Positions 10,859 to 21,351 of a DNA stretch of 64,000 bases are shown piece by piece (position 1 is the first letter of the stretch; the number at the start of each line of letters is the position of its first letter). This DNA comes from Gloeopeniophorella convolvens. Lineage: Eukaryota; Basidiomycota; Agaricomycetes; Russulales. Below the pieces are notes generated by a model that worked only from the letters and a program-made list of their open reading frames with translations, did no database searches and was not told the DNA's origin. The position numbers and the translations under genes were made by a program. The DNA lies in NCBI GenBank assembly GCA_022496205.1, contig WTXD01000082.1, forward strand, positions 33,588-97,587, written 5' to 3'.

Positions 10859-12434
10859 TTAGATAATGAGGGCACCGGCAGCGACCGCAAGGACAACGCC
10901 AAACACGCTGAGGAGTACTCCGACCTCGGGCACACGCACGCTGGCAGACGCGCCACTGGATGTGGTGGGCCCAAAGTTCGAGCCTGAGCTGGTCCTGCTA
11001 GGCCCGGTGCTGGCGCTGCCCGTCGTGCTCGCAGCACCAGATGTCTGTGAAGAGGAGGCAGATGAGCTCACGGATACCGTCGAGGATGCGATTGTAGAGC
11101 TGGAACCAGGGCCCGAAGACGCGGCGGACGAAGAAGGCGGTGCCGAGGAAACCGGGGTGAACGACAGCGGGAGAGAAGGGCTACCCACAGAGGACGCGCT
11201 CGAGCTGGAACTCGTGGAGACGTTCGCGCTGGAGACGGCGAGGTTGTTCCCGATCGTGGCTGTGGTCGTGCAGGACGATGTCGGCGGCGCCGGGTGCGCA
11301 TCGGGGGTGACGGGCTCGCCTTGGAAGAAGGTCGAGGTGCCGTAGACGCCCATGGGCTGTAGAGCTGCGTCAGAAGTAGGACGAAAGATTGTGCTGCAAG
11401 AATAGACATCACCTCGCCGCTGTCACCAGCACACTGATCGAAGCCGGTTCCATAGTCTCCTGGCATGTTCCAAAAGCAGCCCATCTCGTCGTAGATGTGC
11501 TGGCAGAGCGCTGGCGCGCCCGGTCCGTCTTTGCATCCACGGAAGCAGAACTCGGTATCAGAGATGAAGTTCTGTGTGTGCGCGCGATTGAATTGCGATA
11601 CGATAACGAGGAGGGACCGCACGCACTGTCCATTCGTGCAGCTGAATGAACTGCCCGGTGAATGCGTTGGAGAAGACTAGGCCGCCGACAGGGTTGCCTG
11701 GGTGCAAGCTTAGCAGCGTGCAGATCATAGCGCCGGTCTATCCGTACCATTGCCATCGGCACCGTGCGGGTCCAGCTCTCCGCCAGCATCTCCCGCGGGA
11801 ACGTTTATTTTTGTCAGATCCCCAACGCCTAGATGACGGGTTATGGGTCAAACAACATCACTGGCGGATACAGCGACAGCTCATACCTGTGACCTGGACG
11901 TAGTCTGGTGTCTGCACAAAGTGGGCTCCTGTGATTGTGCCGTCCGGAATGGCCCGCGCGCCATAAACCCCCTGGAGATGTCGGTTAGGGTTGATATCGG
12001 CCTCATGGCTGAGAAGCCGGGATAACATGCCTTGATGCACCACGCGACTTCGATCCGCTAACCCACGCCGTGGCATATCAACCCCCCGCTGTCAGTCAGA
12101 GAGCTCGCAGCACTCGCCTCTGTGTTTCCAATAACGGACCCGGGGCCAGGCTCTGGCGGCGCGAACACACACCAGTCGTCGATGTTGTTGACTGCACGAA
12201 CGGAACATCAGCGCGGTTATCTCTAGAGAGAAAACCGTGGGACGCACGATAGGCATTCTGGCACTCCGATGTCTGGTTGAACCCTGTCCCACACTGATTT
12301 GTACCCGCCTGGCCCTGCTCGGACTGCGGGGGCGTGTCCGTCGGCACATATGTCGCGGAATACGTCTGCGCGCGGACGTCCCTGAGAGAAAGCGCGAGCC
12401 CAAGTCCAAAGGCGACGCTCTGAATAGGGAACAT
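10859..12434 (-). CDS. Macrofage-activating-glycoprotein family surface protein
   Basis: Model complement(join(10859..11356, 11413..11571, 11627..11697, 11748..11828, 11887..11971, 12031..12057, 12118..12191, 12248..12434)); all exons are in phase, 393 residues. It starts at ATG 12434 with a signal peptide (MFPIQSVAFGLGLALSL, cut near RAQTY). Family blocks appear in order: GTNQCGTGFNQTSECQNAY, NIDDWCVFAPPEPGP, IPDGTITGAHFVQTPDYV, NPVGGLVFSNAF, EFCFRGCKDGPGAPALC, IYDEMGCFWNMP, CAGDSGEPMGVYG. The C-terminal 130 residues are Ser/Thr/Ala-rich and end in a hydrophobic tail (LLSVFGVVLAVAAGALII), as expected for a GPI anchor on a heavily O-glycosylated cell-wall protein. Introns 2 and 3 start with GC rather than GT. 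The family is known from fungal annotations; the molecular role is unknown. Confidence 0.9.
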
Positions 12435-13469
12435 TGTGGGGAAGGGGAAGCAAGCGGCCGGAGGGCTGCCTGGCTGGCTATGGGGTATATTTACCCGCGC
12501 GGCGAGCTATATCTGGGGCACAGGCACCGGGACGGGAAGTGTTTGCGCATGAAGAATTTTTCTGCCGCATGCAGTAGCACGCAGTGCGCACGAATATTCC
12601 CAAGAGCAGGGTCTGGCCCCGTGAGTGCTGCATGTGGTCAAACCCTCGGGCCTCAACATCAACCATCACGGGACGACTGTATTCTCGGATCGGGTAAGGT
12701 CGGCAACGGAGACTGGGTCAAATCCAAGTTGCTGCCGTCCGCCGTGTGAGAGGCGAACGCTCCTCGGCTCTCGGCCCGACACACCAGCGACTGCAGGCCA
12801 GTGGCAACTTCGTTTGCATCCCTATTCCAATGTTCCCATGTCGGCTTGCTGTCGTAGTTGGTTCTTCATCTATCTGTAGCGCATCTCTCTCTCGAGAATC
12901 AGGTTGACTACGCCGAACAGTGCCATCCCGGGCACAATCCTTCCACCCCAGTGTAGACTCGGAAAGGGGCAAGCCTGAGTTGGACTTGAGGTCTTGACTC
13001 TCCCAATGCACTTAGGCATCACCCCGACTTAGACTTCGGCAACAATTCTTGGCAAAAGGAAGATTGGTATGTGGCCAGCCTAGGTGGCAAAGGGTACATT
13101 CCCTCCTTTACAGAGCGACCACCCGTACAGATGTGCACGCCTCAGATTCTAATGGCAGATGCACCCTAAGGCTCCACCAACTCCGACCATCGTTCAGCTT
13201 CGGTTCCTTACAACTCGGCTCTACGGGCTCTCATTTCCTACATGGTGAACAGAAATATCAGACCTTATCCTCGATCTGGTCCGCGGTCAACCTAGGTCTT
13301 GTCTAGATCAGCAACCCAGACACGCCTCCAAGTGCCATTATTTGGCTGCTAGCACCGGAGAAGAGACCGCATGCCGCACCATTAAACTAGTATCACACCA
13401 TCGACTCCAAGTATATGTATCTCCTTTGCCCATAGTCCGCAGGACGACCAAAAATAAAAATAAAAGCAA
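12435..13469. other. Intergenic, no gene seen
   Basis: About 1 kb upstream of the glycoprotein gene. No frame has a recognisable pattern or a consistent set of splice sites. The segment at 13451-13469 is the A-rich stretch that forms the tRNA terminator on the minus strand. Confidence 0.4.
13448..13466 (-). terminator. RNA polymerase III terminator of tRNA-His
   Basis: Just 3' of the tRNA on the minus strand come TTTT, TTTTT and TTTTT runs separated by single A bases. This is the usual oligo-T stop signal for pol III, with backup runs. Confidence 0.8.
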
Positions 13470-13565
13470 TGTCCCTGGCCGGAGTCGAGCCGGCGGCTTG
13501 ACGGTTTTGGTACGAGGCGAACCCCAATCCACAACGTCATGATTTAACCACTAATCGACAGGGAC
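13470..13565 (-). tRNA. tRNA-His (GTG) with a 24-nt intron
   Basis: Read on the minus strand from 13565. The acceptor stem GTCCCTG pairs perfectly with CAGGGAC. The D arm is GATT/AATC around AGTGGTTA. The anticodon stem is TGACG/CGTCA, and the loop starts TTGTGG, placing T33 before anticodon GTG. The T stem is GCCGG/CCGGC with loop CTCGACT. The discriminator is A at 13470. A 24-nt intron (13505-13528) sits one base 3' of the anticodon, the canonical place, and can itself form a GGGG-TTCG-CCTC hairpin. Downstream on the same strand are three T runs (13451-13466), a pol III terminator. The T-loop has C rather than T at position 54, which is slightly unusual. Confidence 0.9.
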
Positions 13566-13935
13566 GTTACAACATGCTTAGCACAGAACGTCTACAGACA
13601 TCCAATGTGAACCATCCCGTGAATAGTGATCCGAAAATCCACTCATCAGATCAGGGGGGTACACGAGTATTGGACATTTGTATGCTTGGACGCAGTGGTC
13701 AGTATTGGAAATGCGATGAAAACGATAACGGCGCCGAGAGTATCGATGCATTATGCGGTGGTGTATACTCTACGAAAATATGCCAATCATACAGTTTCCA
13801 GTGTTTCAGTTGCTTCAAGAAAGGATGTCGATGAACGAAGACAGAAAGGTGAGGCTACAATAGTGTGATCCAGGTGACACCCGTACTCGGCCCAAGAAGC
13901 GGTGGCAGGAAGAGACAAGACGATCGAGGAAGCCC
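13566..13935. other. Intergenic, no gene seen
   Basis: Upstream flank of the tRNA and 3' flank of the RING gene. Short plus-strand frames overlap here but lack any family pattern. Confidence 0.4.
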
Positions 13936-14824
13936 CTATGTCCTGGCAAAGAAGTTATCAAAAGGGCCCGGCGGCGGATGATTGCCGCGTCCCCGCGCTG
14001 GTGGTTTTGGCGGCGGCGGCTGCGCCCTGCGCGGGCGTGACTCTCCCTGGGACTCGGCGACAAGCCGCACGACGCGCTTCAGCGCATAGTTCTGTGCTGG
14101 CGGCGCACGCACGGGATGCCTGCAAGACGGGCAAGTGTATGCGGGTAGACCCCGTACGCCGGCTTGTAGGTGTTGGGCGAGGGTGGTGCTGAGCCAATCC
14201 GAGAGGCATTCCTGGCAGAAGGTGTGCCCACAGTTCACGAGGCTGTGTGTGATGTGACGCATACATGGATCAGCGTCAAGGGTGAAGATGGATGCACTAT
14301 TGAGACGCACAGGTACGGCGACCACATGTAGTGCGTGCAGACCTCGCAGCAAACGGCTTCATCGATGGCAGAAAGGCTCTCCTTCGGATTGTTAAGAGGA
14401 AGAATATGGAAGAGTGTAGGAGCGTGCGCTGACCTTATTCGTCGCTTTGAGTTGATCCAGCGCGTTGGTCACGCGTGCGAAGTCCTTCTGGAGCCTGTCG
14501 CGTTCCTGCGGGTTAATGTTAGCGCAACACGCGCGGCATGCTGTAACAACGAGTGTTCACCTTCTCTACATCGCGGAGCCGTCGGGCTACATCATGTGCC
14601 GTCTCCGAGTCTAAACCGTCGCTCTTCAGACCTGAGGTGTCTTCGGACAGCTCCACGGCCGGATCGCGGGCTGCGCGCGCAGGCTTCCTTGACCTGCGCC
14701 TTGGGGGAGGCTTGGGCTCGTCTTCATCTTCAGAAGAAATGACGATGATTTCCGACGCGGGGGGTGCCACATACGGGGCCCGAGAACGGGGACGAGCCAA
14801 TGTTGAAGTTCGCTTCGCGGGCAT
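13936..14824 (-). CDS. RING-finger protein, putative E3 ubiquitin ligase
   Basis: Model complement(join(13936..14242, 14311..14381, 14434..14505, 14561..14824)); all exons are in phase, 237 residues, start ATG 14824. The first 85 residues are basic and disordered with an acidic EIIVISSEDEDEPK patch that could be a SUMO-interacting motif. A short coiled coil follows (ERDRLQKDFARVTNALDQL). The C3HC4 RING is CCEVCTHYMWSPYLLVNCGH, TFCQECLSDWL and YTCPSCRHPVRAPP, with all eight zinc ligands present once the 68-bp intron between the first Cys pair and the CGH is removed. The C-tail is Pro/Arg-rich. This layout is common in fungal nuclear RING proteins; the substrate is unknown. Confidence 0.9.
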
Positions 14825-15686
14825 TGTGGTAGGATTGGGCGGTATGCTTTCGAGGACTGTTCGTTGGGCTGTTGGGCTCTTAGGCAAAGGGAGCGTACAC
14901 CGCCTTCTGTGGCACGCAGGCAGTGGCAGGACACTGAAAGGAGGAGATCAAGGCGAGTTGACCAGTTTGGAGCGCGACTTGTTGCAAATGACGCGCCGCG
15001 TCCGGGCCGAATAGGCACGTTCCAGACGGCGACACAGGCGACACTGCCACCAACCACCACTGCGACCTCAGTTCGAAGCCCGCTTCCGCGTCCTTTGTGT
15101 CCCGGTTGCACTTAAGCCCCAATACGTAACGAGACAAGATCGAATATAAGAGCAGAGGAAGGTTATGGTGGCGAGTTGGAGGAGGTCGGAAGGGTGGACA
15201 ATGGAACCCGAGGTCCGCGTGTCCATTCCGCATGAACCTCGTCAGCCAACTAACATCCACCTTCCCGAACAGCACTACAGTCCCGCCGCTATCACAGGCG
15301 GAATCCAGGGATGATAGATCTGGAGAGCAGGGTTTCGTAACGAAGTCCCTTTTTGGTGACGCACGTCGCATGGCCCCGGCGTAGCCCAAGGCTCGAGGAG
15401 ACACATCTAATCGGTGTCCTATTGTCCCCATGTGCCGCGTCGGCATCGACGTCGTATCCCTTCGCCTTGACCCTCAGTGTGTCCCGTGTATACGCGACGA
15501 CGATTTAGACACAGCCACACCAAGCGCAAGTGTCTTGTGGCAGCTTGTGGCGACTTCCTCGATCCGCTTTGGCGCGAACTCGCCACATCCTGCCACTTCT
15601 GTGTGTCACTCCGACGCAGCCCTTTCTTTATAACCCTGATCTTCTCTACCCATATCACCTTTATCACCCCGCGCTCGACATTCGGC
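14825..15686. other. Intergenic between divergent RING and membrane-protein genes
   Basis: Shared promoter region of the minus-strand RING gene and the plus-strand membrane-protein gene. Long frames exist on both strands but read as low-pattern sequence, and I do not accept them as genes. Confidence 0.4.
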
Positions 15687-16283
15687 ATGCTCGCCGATCT
15701 GCTTTCTGCACCGCGTCCGCCGTTGGGCATAGCCTCCATCGGCGTCTTCATCGCCCTGTTGAATTGGATACTCCATCTGCTTCCTTTGGCACTGTTCGGC
15801 ACTACCACGCTCCTGTCGTTCTATTGCGCCGGCACTGCTGACTCTGAACACGTCTACGAGTACCGCCATGTCGATGGTCACCCTCGCCACACCTACGCCG
15901 CCCATCCGTCCGACCTCCCAATGGAGTCCCCCGAGAAGCACTTCAAACTCAGCGGAGACCTTCGCATCCTCATGATGATCCTATCCTTCCCCGTCTCAGT
16001 ACTCTTCGCCAACTATGTATGCCACCCCGCCCGCGTCCTTCTCCGTGACAACTTGGAATTCTGGTTCCACGTGCGCTATGTCCAGCCTGCTTTGGCCTCT
16101 GGCGTGTGGCCGGACATGTGGCCCCCGATTATCAGTGCCATTCGCTCGTGCGGATTTATTGGGGGTTTCATAGACGGCGTCGTGAGCGAGGATTCGAGTG
16201 AGTCCGCGCAGACTCGCTCGGTTGTTCAACTCAAGTTGCGGAGTAAACAGGTGCTGCCGACACCGCGCGCCAGGAGGATATAA
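15687..16283 (+). CDS. Small membrane protein of unknown function
   Basis: Single-exon frame, 198 residues from ATG 15687. A CT-rich leader lies just upstream. Residues about 15-45 form one or two hydrophobic segments (IASIGVFIALLNWILHLLPL, then TTTLLSFYCAG). A hydrophilic loop with His/Tyr follows (EHVYEYRHVDGHPRHTYAAH), then another hydrophobic segment near 95-115 (ILMMILSFPVSVLFANYV). The C-terminal region has WPPIISAIRSCGF and a basic end. I do not recognise the family. The same frame extends upstream to 15477 only from a non-ATG codon, so the ATG is preferred. Confidence 0.6.
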   Translation: MLADLLSAPRPPLGIASIGVFIALLNWILHLLPLALFGTTTLLSFYCAGTADSEHVYEYRHVDGHPRHTYAAHPSDLPMESPEKHFKLSGDLRILMMILSFPVSVLFANYVCHPARVLLRDNLEFWFHVRYVQPALASGVWPDMWPPIISAIRSCGFIGGFIDGVVSEDSSESAQTRSVVQLKLRSKQVLPTPRARRI

Positions 16284-16725
16284 TACTGCCAACCAGCATC
16301 GAGTCTCATTCACCTCAACCTGGTGAGTATCCACTGCTGCGAGTTTCTGTCATGGCCACTCAAACCTCAGTTCCCAGCACACCACGGGCGTCGCTGCGAA
16401 TTGAAGAACAAGGGTGCCAAATTGCCCGATCCCGCTGGTGCAGATGCACTCCCGTGGTGCGTTGCATCTCTGTGCTCATATATCCCGCTGACCCTGCGAC
16501 AGTGCCGTCGATATATATTCCACGCCTGTCCGAAAGACTTTCGTCTCACCTCCGCTCAGTGTTTCGACCTCCAAGTGCGTCTTCGGTTTATGCGCTTGGG
16601 ATATTTGTATTCTGATGCGTCACAGAGGGCTACGTTCTGCCTCAAAGAACCTTTCCCGCGTCGCGCAGGCGTTCTCCCAGCGTCCACTGCTCTCGACGGT
16701 CTTTCTCCCTCGTCGCCCCGACTTG

Positions 16726-18634
16726 ATGCGTATCGCACGTGACCCTGAGACACCGGAATTTCTATTCCCTGGTGCATGGATGGGCTACGAGCACGACAAC
16801 ACCCATACATCAGACGAGTGGACACCAATACCTCCTCCCAGAAGCGCAAATTTCAACACTGACGCCTTCCCCGAGGACGTACAACATACGCAGTTAGCTT
16901 GGGGGCACGTCGCCCGTCGCTTGCTGGTCGAGGTTCCCGAGCGCGTGGAGCACGTCTCGGAAGATGTACTAGCCCTGTTCAATGCGCCTCAGCCCATGCC
17001 AGAGGTGCCGCATCACCCGGTCATCCAGCCCTCCCAGTTCGTGCAACACCAGTTCTATGAACACGTAGCGCAGCCGGTGGGCGTCTTCCAGCAGACCCAG
17101 TTTTCTCAAACAATGGAGCCTCTCGTTCAACAATTCCCGATGCATCAGCCGACCACGACCACCTGCGAGCAGCCTTTTGCCGGCTTTTCTTCCCTTTGGC
17201 AATCGAACCCCGTCGTGCAGCCACAGGACGCACCTGTCGACTCACCGATGGATGTACCTCCCCCGTTCTACGCGCTTCCGGTCCAGGAAGAATACAACCA
17301 TCCCATGATATCACTCCAGCCTGCGTTCCCGTTTCCTGTATCGCAGGAGCAGTGCGATTCTAAGATGGACGAAGAGATTTCGGCGTCGCCTCCTGTTGCC
17401 GAGATGTCAGAAGCGCCATGCATTGGCACCGTCTCTCTTCCGTCCTTCCCGGTGTATTCTTCCCCGTTATCCACGGAACAGGCGCATACTCTTGATTCGG
17501 ACATGGGCCCTATCTTGCAACCTGCTCCCCAGCCAACGGTGCAGTCAAACGAAATCCAGAAGCCGCATGTTCCATCGGAGTCCGGGGATGTGCTGCATGA
17601 CTATGCTCCCCAACCGAACGAGCCGTACTACCCTCCAACAGAGCCGTCCACCCCGGTCCTCAAAACGCGTTTGTTGTCAGAGGCCGACGCCTTCCTCGAC
17701 TCTCTGCTAGTCGGCATGCCTCAGCCAGTGCGGGGATCCGATGCACTCAACCCGCCTCAGCTCGATGCCACCTTGGATGTCCCGACACGCACTTCCACGG
17801 CGGCAGTCCGCACACCCTCTCCAGTACCGGCATACGTCGGCGACACGGCAACAGCGAAAGGAACGACACACAGCGTTGTTACTGAGCCCGCTTCTACTCG
17901 GAACATCCCGTACGCCCCAGAGGACGCGCAGTCCTCGTCTTCCCAAGCTCGCGCCGAGCCCTCCCGGCAGCCTCAACAAAGATCATCTGGTCCGGTCGCT
18001 GGCCCTTCCACTCAGCGCAACGTCCCGTTCACCCCCGCGAACGCCAAGACTACCAGCACTGTGCCACCGGTCCCGCAGGTCGTCAAGATCGCAGACTTGG
18101 ATCTCGGCGATGAAGACAATTCGAGCGATTCGGAATCCGAGTTGGTGTACGAAGGCAAAGGAAAGGGGAAAGCACCTGCAAGAGCAGCGCAAGCGCAGCC
18201 CCGGCGCGGACCCAACGGCCTTGTAATGCTCGAGCCGCCGAGCCCGTCACGAGTGAGAGCGCCATCTCCTCTGCATGTCCCTTCGGAGGTACCGACGCCG
18301 GTTGAAATTGCAGACGATGTTTTGCTGGTAGATGCCGCCGAAAATGCGGATCAGAAGATAGACGCGGAAGACGGCAACGGCGTGGATGAAGGCTCGGACA
18401 GCAGCAGCAGCGACTCAGACTCAGACTCAGATTCGGATTCCTCGTCCTCGGACGACGACTCGTCGGATTCGGATTCAGAGGACTCGGATGCAGACATGGC
18501 GGAAGATGAGGAAGACGCTGCCAAGGAAGCGAAGGCCAAGCCGATAGTCAGGACCATCGCTAAGACCTCCGTCGTGAACCAACCAAACACCACCACTCCG
18601 GCCCCTGTATCCACCAATCAGACATTCGCCGGCA

Positions 18635-18665
<31 letters not shown>

Positions 18666-18804
18666 ATACGTAGAATACATTCCACCGGCGCCAGGCCAAG
18701 GCCAGTTCGGGGACGACTCGGACACGGACCTGGAGAGCGACCACGAGGCAGAGGACAGGGCGCACTGGGAGAAACTCTACACACCGAGGCAGCGCGCCCG
18801 GTGA
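16726..18804 (+). CDS. Large acidic, intrinsically disordered protein
   Basis: Single open frame of 692 residues from ATG 16726. An in-frame ATG at 16615 would add 37 residues, but the sequence before 16726 is pyrimidine-rich and leader-like. A further Met lies at 16780. The N-terminal two thirds is Pro/Gln/Val/His-rich with many short PVQ/QPV words and no globular domain. Around residues 480-540 it becomes charged (DLDLGDEDNSSDSESE, a basic GKGKGKAPARA). It then carries a Ser/Asp run (18400-18490) and a run of nine Asp encoded by a GAC tract (18636-18662). The C-terminus reads AEDRAHWEKLYTPRQRAR. Composition suggests a nuclear regulatory or scaffold protein; no known family is recognised. 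A GTGAGT at about 16322 may be the donor of a 5'-UTR intron. Confidence 0.65.
18400..18662 (+). repeat. Ser-Asp codon repeat and (GAC)n tract
   Basis: Inside the disordered protein gene, 18411-18480 alternates GAC/TCA/TCG/GAT codons for Ser-Asp repeats, and 18636-18662 is a nearly pure GAC trinucleotide run. Both stay in frame and are likely length-polymorphic. Confidence 0.85.
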
Positions 18805-19485
18805 AGATGAAGACGCGTCGGGTCTTTTTCTCGTCTTCCTTACCGGTTGACCGCGTTATCCCGGCCGCGCCATCTGGCCCGGGTCATCGTAACTCTGCGC
18901 CGCGGTACAAGGTTCCTGCCTTCGCAGATGGACATGCCCTCGTTCGGTTTGGGGGCTAGGTCATGCATGGGACCGTGCTGCCGCGCTGGGATGCCGGAGG
19001 ATCGCGCGTCGCGAGGTGCGGGCAGAAGACAATCCAGAAGACAGCGCTCCCGCCCCCGAGGACTGTGCGCTACTGCGGGAGAGCTGTCGAGTTACGTTTA
19101 CCTTCATCGTCTACTACTTGACTTCTTTTGGATTCTCCTCTTCTGAACCTCACGCGCTGGAGTTGTTCACCGCTCTCAATGACGCATCTTCTTACTTGCT
19201 TAACTCAGTAGACACTTTGTGCCATAGTAGATGAACTTGCTTTCGGGTGGGATCTCTCGCTGGACGTACCTTACTTTTCTCTACCTTTTCGCCAAAAAAA
19301 ATTAGACTGTTTCTCGGGCTTCCTCAAGATGCGAGAGTCCTGCGCGTGATATTAAATGTCAGCACCGTATGTACAGGTTGGTATACATATTCCAAAGGTA
19401 ATAAGTAAAGATGGTTTAACTTAGAGCTACAAGAAATACGTCCTGGCGTCGTGGCATCATGTCGTGCACCTACCTCCGCGCGCGC
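18805..19485. other. Intergenic, no gene seen
   Basis: 3' flanks of two convergent genes. An A-rich spot at 19291-19303 lies in the probable 3' region. Plus-strand frames here are short. Confidence 0.4.
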
Positions 19486-21351
19486 TCATACCTCCTCTGC
19501 GCCCCTATGCTCCGATGCCTTCTCTGACGATGAGGCGATAGATATGTGCGTGCCGTGGCTGGTAACCCCAGACTCGAACGTGCCAGTGCCCGTCTGCGCA
19601 GTGCGCGGCGACAGCACCGAGTCCTGTCTGCGCACGACCTCGCGCGAAAATGAGACGCATGTATTGTTGCGCCGCCGCAGCATAGACGGGTCGACGATGC
19701 CTGGTGGTGGGTCAAGCAAGCTCGAGCTGTGCCGGCGGCAGTTAAGGGCAATCCCGGGAGAGAGCGTAGGGTGCACGTACCGGTATTGGAGGAACGAGCC
19801 ATAGTTCGAGAGCGAGCGGTACATGCGTGCGCCGCCGATTGACCTGCAGCGCCCAGTCAGGTCGATGTTCTGGCAGCGATGAGATGGAGGGATACGAACA
19901 TGATGGACACTGGAAAGCGGGAAAAAGTGCTTAGCAATCGGAAAAGGTGATGGAGGGCTCTATGGACTCACGTCCTGGGGGAAGGAGCATCTGACAGATG
20001 AACTTAGATCAGCTTTACCGATCAACCGGTACTGAGATAACTCAGTCGTACCACGTTGAATGCGTCTGGTGGCAGTAAAACGTTTAGGACATTCGACACA
20101 TCCTGAAAGAGCAAGATATCTTCGTACCGTTCCAATTCAAGCTCACAAGCACCTAGATACGAAGAGGAATCATGAGTGTCGCTCACTAATGGTAAACGCC
20201 TCCAAGCTCACCAACACTGGCAGTTCAGCAATCGTAGCCAGCAAAAGCCATATGATGTTCTAGGAGCGTGATCAGAGAGCGTTAACCCGAGAACACGTAC
20301 ACCCAACTTGTTGATACAACAGGCGCCACAGCCCGAACATGCGGCCATCTGGATCTCTTAATAGCCCGATAAACTTCGTAAGGAGAAGGGTTGTATCCAC
20401 AAAGAGGACGGCGATGGCGTTTGGTAAGCCTTTGTGCGTCTCTATCGGCTTGCAGCTGTTCAAAGCGGGGTCGTACACCGCCCTGATCTGCAAGTAGGAT
20501 TGATCGTCATTAACCAAGGATGACAGAGAAGGCTGATGGGATACCCACGCCGACGAGATCTTTGAGAGATATGTCAACAGATTGTAACGAGGTGGGACGA
20601 GGAGATACGCACAATGGATATTGATAACAACACCAGCCAACCACGTCACTGTCGTAAGCGTCACAACGTATCTATCGCGGTTCCAGATAGCAGAGCTAGT
20701 CGACGTCAGCTCAGCCCTGGACGGCTGGGTAGAACGTGGAGGAACCACTCACATCCGTAGGAGAATGAGTAAGGAAGCAAGCGTCCAACTAAGGTAGGCG
20801 AGAGACTGCGAACCATCAATTCCGGGGATCAAACTAGACAGCGCAGAGCCTTACAAATACGATAACCTCCAGTGGCTAGAGTCGACAGATTTAGAAGAAG
20901 TATCAGGCAAACTCGCGCAAGCGATCTTACCTGGCACTGAACTTTATCTCCAGAGTCATGGTCGACGAATAGCAATATGAAAGCGAGAAGGCCGCTTAGT
21001 CGGCAACCAAGATATAGCTTCTCGAGAGGTCAGAGGAAAACCTAATGGATGCCGGTGCATGGGACACCCACCCAGATGGTCCATCTGTACGGGCGCTTTC
21101 CACGAAACACATCGAACTCAAAGCCACTGCTCAGCAGAGTCTCCCAACTGAACGTGAAGCAAATCAGCACGCATGCGGGGCTATGAGATGGATTCTGGAA
21201 GCTTACATATATAGGCCACCAAATACGTGGTCAATCTTGATCAAGGCAACTGGGGCGGTTGGGTTCAAAGGGCAGACTAAAGCTGAAAGAACAGGTGACA
21301 CGTACGATAGTCGTTCAGAACCGTGCGTGTATTATGCCAGTCGGACGCCAT
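19486..21351 (-). CDS. Multi-TM receptor-like protein (AIWNR family), copy 1
   Basis: Spliced minus-strand gene from ATG 21351 (MASDWHNTRTVLNDY). Pieces in order: IKIDHVFGGLYI; WETLLSSGFEFDVF, GKRPYRWTIW; KLYLGCRLSGLLAFILLFVD; a 12-nt exon (VIVF) that avoids stops in the surrounding sequence; LAYLSWTLASLLILLR; SAIWNRDRYVV, WLAGVVINI; VYDPALNSCKP, NAIAVLFVDTTLLLTKF, GLWRLLYQQ; IIWLLLATIAELPVL; DAFNV; ARMYRSLSNYGSFLQYR; then a polar Ser/Arg-rich tail ending at 19486. The order of hydrophobic segments, AIWNR, and the ARMYRSL word before a cytosolic tail match a large uncharacterised Agaricomycete membrane family with about seven TM helices. It is a homologue of the gene at 43833-45634. The exon just before ARMYRSL is not resolved. 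Function is unknown; receptor-like by topology only. Confidence 0.75.

Noticed and set aside
14880..15446. 188-codon minus-strand ORF upstream of the RING gene
   Set aside because: No family pattern and it occupies the promoter region of two divergent genes; probably chance.
15477..15686. N-terminal extension of the small membrane protein
   Set aside because: The extension begins with a non-ATG codon and reads as basic leader sequence; ATG 15687 gives a normal membrane protein.
20760..20940. Apparent in-frame stops in AIWNR copy 1 suggesting a pseudogene
   Set aside because: A 12-nt exon (VIVF) with good acceptor and donor restores the frame and matches the exon position of copy 2.
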